Assembly (NCBI GenBank): GCA_002338605.1
Contig: DDIP01000123.1
Location: forward strand, 1 to 5,508
Source: Proteobacteria bacterium UBA1847
Lineage (GTDB): Bacteria; Pseudomonadota; Gammaproteobacteria; Steroidobacterales; Woeseiaceae
Direction: 5' to 3'
Length of the DNA: 5,508 nt
Shown: piece after piece, positions 1 through 5,508 of the stretch
Numbering within the stretch: position 1 is the first letter of the stretch
How the letters are laid out: every line of letters begins with the position of its first letter
The notes under the pieces: model-generated
Databases searched by the model: none
The model's input: the letters and a program-made list of their open reading frames with translations, nothing else
Told to the model about the DNA's origin: nothing
Translations under genes and position numbers: made by a program

Positions 1-569
<569 letters not shown>

Positions 570-649
570 TGCGTCCCCGCCGATATTGCGTCGTGACAGC
601 GTCGCCCAAGCGGTGCATTTGCCAACCAACAACACCCCGGAATCTTCCC

Positions 650-937
650 GTGTCACTTGATAAAGAGCAGGTCCAACATATCGCGATGCTGGCGAGGCTG
701 AAACTCAAGCCCGAGGAGTACGCCCAGAGCGTCGAAAAGCTGTCCAGAATTGTCGATTTCGTCGATCAGCTTGCAGCGGCCGATACCGACGGTGTCGTAC
801 CCATGGCGCATCCACTGCACGCGACGCAACGCTTGCGTCCCGACGCTGTGACCGATCACGATGAGCGTGATCGCTTCCAGCAGAACGCAGCCGCGGTCTC
901 GGATGGCCTGTACCTGGTCCCGAAAGTGATCGAATGA
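650..937 (+). CDS. gatC: Asp-tRNA(Asn)/Glu-tRNA(Gln) amidotransferase subunit C
   Basis: GatC is the small subunit of GatCAB. It wraps around the GatA-GatB interface and stabilises the complex that converts mischarged Glu-tRNA(Gln) and/or Asp-tRNA(Asn) to the Gln and Asn forms in the cytoplasm. The product is 95 residues, the usual size. Family landmarks are the opening [18 protein letters not shown], the central VVPMAHPL (about 48-55), LRPDAV (62-67) and the C-terminal LYLVPKVIE. The start is taken as GTG 650 because the family motif begins immediately after it, and GGAA at 639-642 lies 7 bases upstream. The frame stays open back to a TTG at 569, but those 27 extra codons do not resemble GatC and overlap the predicted promoter. 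The stop shares the ATGA at 934-937 with the gatA start, so translation is probably coupled. Confidence 0.95.
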   Translation: MSLDKEQVQHIAMLARLKLKPEEYAQSVEKLSRIVDFVDQLAAADTDGVVPMAHPLHATQRLRPDAVTDHDERDRFQQNAAAVSDGLYLVPKVIE

Positions 938-2397
938 TGAAGCTGCACACGCAAACATTGAGCGAGCTGTCGGCCGGTCTTGAGCGTCGGGAGTTCACGT
1001 CCGTTGAGTTGACCAAAGCGCTTCTCGATCGCATCGCAACGCACAATGACAAGCTCAACGTGTTCGTTACGATTACGAAGGACGAAGCACTCGCGGCCGC
1101 CGAACGGGCGGATGCTGCGCGCGCAAGAGGTGACGTCGGTGCACTCAACGGCTTGCCCATTGTGCACAAGGACATTTTTTGTACGCGTGGAGTCAAGACG
1201 AGTTGTGGTTCCAGGATGCTGGACAACTTCATTTCTCCCTACGATGCGACCGTCGTTGAGAAACTTGCTGCTGCCGGTGCCGTTGTTCTCGGCAAGACCA
1301 ACATGGATGAGTTCGCGATGGGTTCGTCCAACGAGACGAGTTTCTACGGGCCTGTGAAGAATCCCTGGAACCTCGATTGTTCTCCCGGTGGTTCGTCGGG
1401 TGGTTCGTCGGCTGCAGTTGCTGCCCGTTTCGCACCGGCCGCCACGGGTACTGATACGGGCGGCTCGATCCGGCAACCTGCGGCGTTAACCGGTACTGTC
1501 GGCATCAAGCCGACCTATGGCCGTGTATCTCGCTACGGCATGATCGCGTTTGCATCGAGTCTCGACCAGGCCGGTGTGATTACTCGCAGCGCTGAAGATG
1601 CGGCTCGACTCCTCGGCGTCATGGCCGGTTTCGATGAGCGGGACTCTACGTCGATCGATCAACCGGTGCCGGATTACACGGCCGAGATCGGCAGGTCGAT
1701 CGAAGGTCTGCGCGTTGGTATTGTCCGCCAGCATTTCGACGCAGGCCTCGACGAACAAACCGGAGTTCGAGTCAAAGAGGCCATTGCCGCCCTTGAATCG
1801 ATGGGTGCTACCACGGTCGAAGTCAATTTGCCGAGTATCGATTTGTCCGTGCCGACGTACTACGTCGTTGCACCGGCAGAGTGTTCATCCAACCTGTCAC
1901 GATTCGACGGCGTTCGCTTTGGCTATCGAGCGAAGGACCCGGAAGATCTTCTTGACCTCTATTGCCGCAGTCGTGGCGAGGGTTTCGGCGACGAAGTGAA
2001 GCGTCGCATCATGACCGGTGCGTACGTGTTGTCGGCCGGTTACTACGATGCTTACTACCTGAAAGCACAACAGGTGCGAGCATTGATCGCAGAGGATTTC
2101 AAACGGGCGTTCGCCGAGGTCGACGTCATTGCGGGACCGACGGCGCCGGCGCCGGCGTTCAGGCTCGGTGACAAGGTCGACGACCCGATCCAGATGTACC
2201 TGAACGATATCTATACGATCGGCGCAAACCTGGCCGGCCTCCCGGCAATTTCCGTTCCCTGCGGATTCGTCGACAACCTGCCCGTGGGGCTGCACCTGGT
2301 TGGCCCGCATTTTGCGGAGTCGGACCTGCTGCGATGCGCGCACCAGTACCAGCTGCAAACGGACTTTCATCGCGCCTGCCCGGAGGCCTTTCAATGA
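934..2397 (+). CDS. gatA: Asp-tRNA(Asn)/Glu-tRNA(Gln) amidotransferase subunit A (glutaminase subunit)
   Basis: GatA is the amidase-signature subunit. It hydrolyses glutamine and releases the ammonia that GatB uses on the activated aminoacyl-tRNA. The 487-residue length is typical. The Ser-cisSer-Lys triad is complete: K79 in GLPIVHKD, S154 in the GGSSGGSS loop (152-159) and nucleophile S178 in [11 protein letters not shown] (173-183). This numbering matches the S. aureus enzyme as I recall it. Its substrate-binding Tyr309, Arg358 (KRRIM, 356-360) and Asp425 (NDIYT, 424-428) also have counterparts at the same positions. The start overlaps the gatC stop as ATGA. A second ATG follows at 937, so the true start could be one codon later. 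The only Shine-Dalgarno candidate is a weak GAAAG at 922-926, which suggests translational coupling to gatC. The stop overlaps the gatB start in the same way. Confidence 0.97.
   Translation: MMKLHTQTLSELSAGLERREFTSVELTKALLDRIATHNDKLNVFVTITKDEALAAAERADAARARGDVGALNGLPIVHKDIFCTRGVKTSCGSRMLDNFISPYDATVVEKLAAAGAVVLGKTNMDEFAMGSSNETSFYGPVKNPWNLDCSPGGSSGGSSAAVAARFAPAATGTDTGGSIRQPAALTGTVGIKPTYGRVSRYGMIAFASSLDQAGVITRSAEDAARLLGVMAGFDERDSTSIDQPVPDYTAEIGRSIEGLRVGIVRQHFDAGLDEQTGVRVKEAIAALESMGATTVEVNLPSIDLSVPTYYVVAPAECSSNLSRFDGVRFGYRAKDPEDLLDLYCRSRGEGFGDEVKRRIMTGAYVLSAGYYDAYYLKAQQVRALIAEDFKRAFAEVDVIAGPTAPAPAFRLGDKVDDPIQMYLNDIYTIGANLAGLPAISVPCGFVDNLPVGLHLVGPHFAESDLLRCAHQYQLQTDFHRACPEAFQ
1387..1410 (+). repeat. 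Perfect 12-bp tandem duplication inside gatA active-site loop
   Basis: GGTGGTTCGTCG occurs twice, head to tail without mismatch, and encodes GGSS-GGSS (residues 152-159) around the catalytic cis-serine S154. The usual family sequence here, from memory, is GGSSGGSAAAVAA. The protein-level near-repeat is therefore ancestral, while the exact DNA identity and the serine at 159 are particular to this copy. Confidence 0.85.
2382..2386 (+). promoter_or_regulatory. Ribosome binding site of gatB
   Basis: GGAGG ends 7 bases before the ATG at 2394 and lies inside the last codons of gatA. It is the strongest Shine-Dalgarno sequence in the window. It settles the gatB start at 2394 rather than the in-frame ATG at 2334, 20 codons upstream inside gatA. 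Confidence 0.85.
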
Positions 2398-3836
2398 GGG
2401 CCGGATGGGAAGTCGTGATTGGACTGGAAATCCACACGCAACTGGCAACCAGGAGCAAGATTTTTTCTGGTGCATCAACAGCTTATGGAGCCGAGCCGAA
2501 TACGCAGGCCTGCCTTGTTGACCTGGGCTACCCGGGCGTCCTGCCGGTGCTGAATGCTGAAGTCGTGCGCATGGCGACGCTGTTCGGACTGGCCGTTAAT
2601 GCGACCGTTGCCCGACGCTCGGTGTTTGCTCGCAAGAATTATTTTTATCCGGACCTGCCAAAGGGCTACCAGATCAGTCAGCTGGAACTGCCGATCGTCG
2701 AGCATGGCGAAATGATGATTTCCGACGCCGACGGCAACGAAAAGCGCATCGGTATTACGCGGGCGCACCTGGAAGAAGATGCCGGCAAGTCCGTTCACGA
2801 AGGATTCGAAGGCCAGTCCGGCATCGACCTGAACCGCGCTGGCACGCCGCTACTCGAAATTGTCTCCGAACCGGATTTGCGATCGGCGAAAGAGGCTGTC
2901 GCTTACCTGAAGAAAATTCACACGATCGTTCGTTATCTCGGAATTTCCGATGGCAACATGCAGGAAGGATCGTTCCGTTGCGACGCGAACGTATCAGTGC
3001 GGCCCTTGGGTCAGCAGGAACTGGGCACACGAACCGAGCTGAAGAATCTGAACTCATTCCGATTCATTGAGAAAGCGATCAACTACGAAATTGAGCGACA
3101 GGTCGATCTGATTGAAGACGGCGGTACGGTCGTGCAGGAAACGCGACTCTACGACTCGGACAAAGACGAAACCCGTTCGATGCGCTCGAAGGAAGAGGCC
3201 AATGACTACCGCTATTTTCCCGATCCGGATTTGCTGCCGGTCGAAATCAGCGACGAGTATATTGAGACGCAACGTCGCACCATGCCGGAGTTACCCGATG
3301 CGAAGCAGGCACGCTTCGAGAATGTGTACGGCCTGAAGATTGATGATGCTGCAATCCTGACGGCCAGTCGCGCGCTCGCCGACTACTTCGAGGAGGTCGT
3401 GAAAGCGACCGAAGCGTCAGCACAGATCGCGGCGAACTGGATCATTGGTGATTTGCTCGGTGCCCTGAACCGCGAAGGCTGGGAAATTGACGATAGCCGT
3501 ATTTCTGCGATCGATCTTGCGGGACTGGTCAATCGAATTCACGACAACAGCATCTCCGGCAAGATTGCCAAGCAGGTCTTTGAAGCGATGTGGGAAGGCG
3601 AAGGGGACGCCGATGCAATCATCGAGGCGAAAGGCCTGAAACAGATCACCGACAGTTCGGCCATCGAGGCCGTTGTTGACAAGGTCATTGACGCCAATCC
3701 GTCGCAGGTTGAGGAGTACCGGGCGGGCAAGGACAAACTGATGGGTTTCTTTGTCGGTAAGGTCATGCAGGAAACCGGGGGCCAGGCAAACCCCGGCCAG
3801 GTCAACAAGATACTGAAAGACAAGCTCAAGGGCTGA
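2394..3836 (+). CDS. gatB: Asp-tRNA(Asn)/Glu-tRNA(Gln) amidotransferase subunit B (kinase/transamidase)
   Basis: GatB binds the mischarged tRNA, phosphorylates its Glu or Asp side chain with ATP, and transfers ammonia channelled from GatA. The product is 480 residues, as expected. The catalytic cradle shows GLEIHTQL (10-17) with E12 and H14, [16 protein letters not shown] (80-95), HLEEDAGKS (125-133), [17 protein letters not shown] (145-161) and [12 protein letters not shown] (271-282). The helical domain and the tRNA-binding YqeY-like tail occupy roughly 300-480, ending in the usual [17 protein letters not shown]. Three of the four zinc-ligand cysteines of classical GatB are replaced (S25, A27, D43; C40 remains), as in my recollection of the Pseudomonas type. 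The start at 2394 is supported by GGAGG at 2382-2386, the conserved N terminus and the ATGA overlap with gatA. hslO follows after 2 bases. Confidence 0.97.
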   Translation: MRAGWEVVIGLEIHTQLATRSKIFSGASTAYGAEPNTQACLVDLGYPGVLPVLNAEVVRMATLFGLAVNATVARRSVFARKNYFYPDLPKGYQISQLELPIVEHGEMMISDADGNEKRIGITRAHLEEDAGKSVHEGFEGQSGIDLNRAGTPLLEIVSEPDLRSAKEAVAYLKKIHTIVRYLGISDGNMQEGSFRCDANVSVRPLGQQELGTRTELKNLNSFRFIEKAINYEIERQVDLIEDGGTVVQETRLYDSDKDETRSMRSKEEANDYRYFPDPDLLPVEISDEYIETQRRTMPELPDAKQARFENVYGLKIDDAAILTASRALADYFEEVVKATEASAQIAANWIIGDLLGALNREGWEIDDSRISAIDLAGLVNRIHDNSISGKIAKQVFEAMWEGEGDADAIIEAKGLKQITDSSAIEAVVDKVIDANPSQVEEYRAGKDKLMGFFVGKVMQETGGQANPGQVNKILKDKLKG

Positions 3837-3838
3837 CC

Positions 3839-4699
3839 ATGTCTGCCGATCGTATTACTCCGTTTGCTTTTGAGTCGATGGCCGTACGCGGCGCGCTCAT
3901 TCATTTGTCGCGGACCTGGCGCCGCATACAGCGCGATCACGGCTACGATGCGCTGGTCGCCGAAACACTGGGCCAATCGGCCGCCGCCACCGGGCTTATT
4001 GCTCAAAGCCTCAAGTTTGATGGCGCCATTACCCTGCAATTGCAGGGCAGCGACGTCTTACAGATGCTGGTCATGCAGTGCACCGATGAGCTGGACTTGC
4101 GTGGTATGGCGGTCGTCGCCGAAGGGCATTCTGCCAGTAATTTCGTCGAACTCGTCGGCGATGCCCGCTGTGCCATCACCGTGGATGCCGGGGACCGTCC
4201 TTACCAGGGCATCGTTGCAATCGATGGCGAATCCCTGTCATCCAGCCTGGAGCATTACTTCGAGCGCTCGGTTCAGTTGCCGAGCCACGTTGCGCTGGTG
4301 GCCAACGAACAGGTAGCTGGTGGAATCCTGTTGCAACAAATGCCCGGCCAGCGCGTTGACGATGACGACTGGAATCGGCTGCAATTTCTTTCAAGGACCC
4401 TGTCGCTTGGCGATTTCGATGGCGAGGCCGGCCTCGAGCTGTTGCGCAAATTGTTCGCCGAAGACGATGTCCGCGTGCACGAGCCACGACCGGTGGCGTT
4501 TCGCTGTCGCTGCTCGAAGCAAAAAGTCGAAGACGTTCTGAAAATGCTGGGCGAGAAAGAGTCGCGAGCGACTCTTGACGAGCAGGGTGAGATCGAGGTC
4601 ATGTGCGAGTACTGCGGCCGCCGGCGTCGCTTTGACAAAGTGGATGTGGCGCGCCTGTTTGCCGGGAACACTGTGGCGGGCCCCGATTCGGTCCAGTAG
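3839..4699 (+). CDS. hslO: Hsp33 family redox-regulated chaperone (33 kDa chaperonin)
   Basis: Hsp33 is a cytoplasmic, ATP-independent holdase. It is switched on when oxidants such as HOCl, or peroxide with heat, form disulfides in its zinc centre and unfold its C-terminal half. The 286-residue product is close to the 292 of E. coli. Residues 1-180 match the N-terminal core (for example DALVAETLGQSAAATGLIAQSLKF and GILLQQMPGQ). The redox switch is intact, with C223-x-C225 and C256-x-x-C259 separated by 30 residues, the same spacing as C232/C234/C265/C268 in E. coli. Additional cysteines lie at 81 and 111. The ATG at 3839 is 2 bases after the gatB stop. AAGGG at 3828-3832, inside gatB, is a plausible Shine-Dalgarno sequence. 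With no room for a separate promoter between the genes, it is most simply the last gene of the gatCAB operon. An internal promoter inside gatB cannot be excluded. Confidence 0.96.
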   Translation: MSADRITPFAFESMAVRGALIHLSRTWRRIQRDHGYDALVAETLGQSAAATGLIAQSLKFDGAITLQLQGSDVLQMLVMQCTDELDLRGMAVVAEGHSASNFVELVGDARCAITVDAGDRPYQGIVAIDGESLSSSLEHYFERSVQLPSHVALVANEQVAGGILLQQMPGQRVDDDDWNRLQFLSRTLSLGDFDGEAGLELLRKLFAEDDVRVHEPRPVAFRCRCSKQKVEDVLKMLGEKESRATLDEQGEIEVMCEYCGRRRRFDKVDVARLFAGNTVAGPDSVQ

Positions 4700-4701
4700 C
4701 G

Positions 4702-4728
4702 GCACCATTCACCCTGGCGCAAGTTTTT
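4702..4728 (+). terminator. Possible weak intrinsic terminator after hslO
   Basis: GCACCA (4702-4707) and TGGCGC (4715-4720) can pair except for one A-C mismatch, across a 7-base loop. AAG and five T residues follow (4724-4728). It lies just behind the hslO stop, where an operon end is expected, but the stem is short and imperfect, so some readthrough is likely if it works at all. Confidence 0.3.
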
Positions 4729-4753
4729 CCTATAGCTGCCTGACATTTCGAGG

Positions 4754-4759
4754 TATACT
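4754..4759 (+). promoter_or_regulatory. Possible -10 element for the ArsR-methyltransferase gene
   Basis: TATACT matches five of six -10 consensus bases and sits about 44 bases upstream of the ATG at 4798. No good -35 exists 16-18 bases upstream (TATAGC at 4731-4736 is poor). The promoter may therefore be weak, activator-dependent, or placed elsewhere. TATATT at 4787-4792 is an alternative -10 that would give a nearly leaderless transcript. If TATACT is used, the TTATAT repeats at 4770-4799 lie in the early transcribed region, a suitable place for a repressor roadblock. Confidence 0.35.
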
Positions 4760-4768
4760 GTGCGCCAG

Positions 4769-4799
4769 TTTATATAAAAAAATCTTTATATTCTTATAT
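4769..4799 (+). promoter_or_regulatory. AT-rich repeat cluster, candidate operator of the ArsR-type regulator
   Basis: TTATAT occurs at 4770-4775, 4786-4791 and 4794-4799, with start-to-start spacings of 16 and 8 bases. ATATAAA (4772-4778) and TTTATAT (4785-4791) form a perfect 7-base inverted repeat around AAAATC. The whole stretch is almost free of G and C in an otherwise GC-rich region and abuts the start codon. ArsR dimers commonly bind AT-rich imperfect palindromes near their own promoters, so an autoregulatory site is a reasonable inference. AT-rich promoter DNA can also produce such repeats by chance. Confidence 0.4.
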
Positions 4800-5508
4800 G
4801 AAGGCATCGACCGAGTCCCTGCTGTCCCAGTTCAAGGCCCTCGCCGACCCGGTCCGGGTCCGGCTTGTCGCCCTCTGCGCCAATACGGAATGCAGTGTCT
4901 CCGAGCTCACCGAGGTGACCGGCCAGAGTCAGCCGCGCATCTCGCAGCACCTCAAACAATTGTGTGGCGCGGATCTTCTGGAGCGATTCAAGGACGGTCA
5001 TTTCGTCTACTACCGGGTTCGCGATGACGGCACCCCGGCGGCACGCCGTCGCCTGTTGGCCTTGCTGCCTGACGACGAACCACAGTTTGCAATAGATCTG
5101 GACAGGCTTCGCCAGCTTCGGTCCGACCCGACCGCGCTGGAAACGAGCGATGCGGATCGATCGCTGTACCGGGCGCTCGTCGAGTTGACGGTCTCGCAGC
5201 CGCTTGGCGACCTACTGGACATCGGTTGCGGACAGGGACGCGTGCTGAAACTGCTGGCATCGCGCGCGCACCGGCTGGTCGGCGTCGATATCGATTCCGA
5301 TGCCCGGCGTCTGGCTCGCGCCCAGCTGTTGCTGGCCGGATCGGTGAACACCACGCTGCGGCAGGGCGATATGACCTCGCTGCCGTTTCGGGACGGCGAA
5401 TTCGACACCGTCATACTCGATGACGTGCTGACGGTGGCCACCGATCCGGACACCGCGATTCGCGAAGCAAAGCGCGTCTTGAATCCTGGCGGTCGCCTGC
5501 TGTTGCTG
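4798..5508 (+). CDS. ArsR-type transcriptional regulator fused to SAM-methyltransferase domain, SahR-like (truncated at right edge)
   Basis: The reading frame is open for 237 codons to the window end without a stop. Residues 1-80 form an ArsR/SmtB winged helix: FKALADPVRVRLV near 12-24, the recognition region SQPRISQHLKQL at 44-55, and a wing near FKDGHFVYYRV (64-74). A linker of about 50 residues leads to a class I methyltransferase fold. That fold has the SAM-binding loop LLDIGCGQGRV (139-149), an acidic strand-2 end VGVDID (161-166), QGDM (189-192) and LPFRDGEFDTVILDDVL (195-211). This matches the described SahR family, which senses S-adenosylhomocysteine through the methyltransferase-like domain and represses SAM-cycle genes. 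Enzymatic activity is not excluded. The CxC metal-binding motif typical of metal-sensing ArsR proteins is absent (ECSVSEL, 31-37). ATG 4798 is the only usable start: the frame is open back to a TGA at 4741 with no ATG, GTG or TTG. No Shine-Dalgarno sequence precedes it. Assignment to SahR specifically is moderate. Confidence 0.88.
   Translation, partial: MKASTESLLSQFKALADPVRVRLVALCANTECSVSELTEVTGQSQPRISQHLKQLCGADLLERFKDGHFVYYRVRDDGTPAARRRLLALLPDDEPQFAIDLDRLRQLRSDPTALETSDADRSLYRALVELTVSQPLGDLLDIGCGQGRVLKLLASRAHRLVGVDIDSDARRLARAQLLLAGSVNTTLRQGDMTSLPFRDGEFDTVILDDVLTVATDPDTAIREAKRVLNPGGRLLLL

Noticed and set aside
856..1476. 206-codon minus-strand open frame opposite gatC and gatA
   Set aside because: It lies entirely against conserved gatC/gatA coding sequence and has a low-complexity, arginine- and threonine-rich product typical of shadow frames. 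I saw no supporting ribosome site or motif.
2141..2158. GGCGCC-type GC-rich repeat in gatA
   Set aside because: It encodes the conserved family stretch GPTAPAPAF using GCG/CCG codons. The repetition follows from amino-acid sequence and codon bias.
2334..2393. Longer gatB start at ATG 2334
   Set aside because: It would add 20 residues translated out of frame from gatA. The conserved GatB N terminus and GGAGG both point to 2394.
2461..2467. Run of T residues early in gatB, as a possible terminator
   Set aside because: No stable hairpin stands before it and it lies inside the conserved SKIFSG coding region.
1897..2478. 193-codon minus-strand open frame spanning the gatA-gatB junction
   Set aside because: It is a shadow of the two genes. 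The product is rich in Arg, Val and Gln with no domain signature.

Overview
The window looks like a piece of ordinary chromosome from a free-living, moderately GC-rich gammaproteobacterium outside the enteric group. Three observations point there. The MreB fragment is very close to the enterobacterial and pseudomonad protein. GatB is the variant that lacks zinc-binding cysteines, as I recall for Pseudomonas. The divergent arrangement mreB <-> gatC-gatA-gatB is one I recall from Pseudomonas. A full GatCAB set implies that the organism makes Gln-tRNA(Gln), Asn-tRNA(Asn) or both by the indirect transamidation route. Genus and species cannot be read from this sequence. I see no mobile element, RNA gene or CRISPR array.

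Layout. Positions 1-490 (minus strand) hold the N-terminal 163 residues of the rod-shape actin homologue MreB, which continues past the left edge. Positions 491-649 are a divergent intergenic region. It holds two good sigma70-type promoter candidates facing opposite ways, with their -35 boxes interlocked. Positions 650-4699 (plus strand) are a tightly packed run of gatC, gatA, gatB and hslO. The three gat genes are joined by 4-base ATGA stop/start overlaps, and hslO (redox chaperone Hsp33) starts 2 bases after the gatB stop. Positions 4700-4797 are a short intergenic region with a weak terminator-like hairpin, a possible -10 element and an AT-rich cluster of TTATAT repeats. From 4798 to the right edge runs an incomplete gene for a two-domain protein: an ArsR-type winged helix fused to a class I SAM-methyltransferase fold. 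This is the architecture described for SahR, the SAH-responsive repressor of the methionine/SAM cycle.

How the genes fit together. GatC, GatA and GatB form one heterotrimeric enzyme, and their coupling suggests balanced synthesis. Placing Hsp33, an oxidation-activated holdase, in the same transcription unit is the most unusual feature of the layout. The right-hand gene appears to be a separate, probably autoregulated unit. Its targets (ahcY, metF, metH or metK in the described systems) would be expected beyond the right edge. No wholly new system is evident. The points most worth a second look are the interlocked promoters, the gatCAB-hslO linkage, the probable SahR-like sensor without ArsR metal-binding cysteines, and its AT-rich start region without a Shine-Dalgarno sequence.
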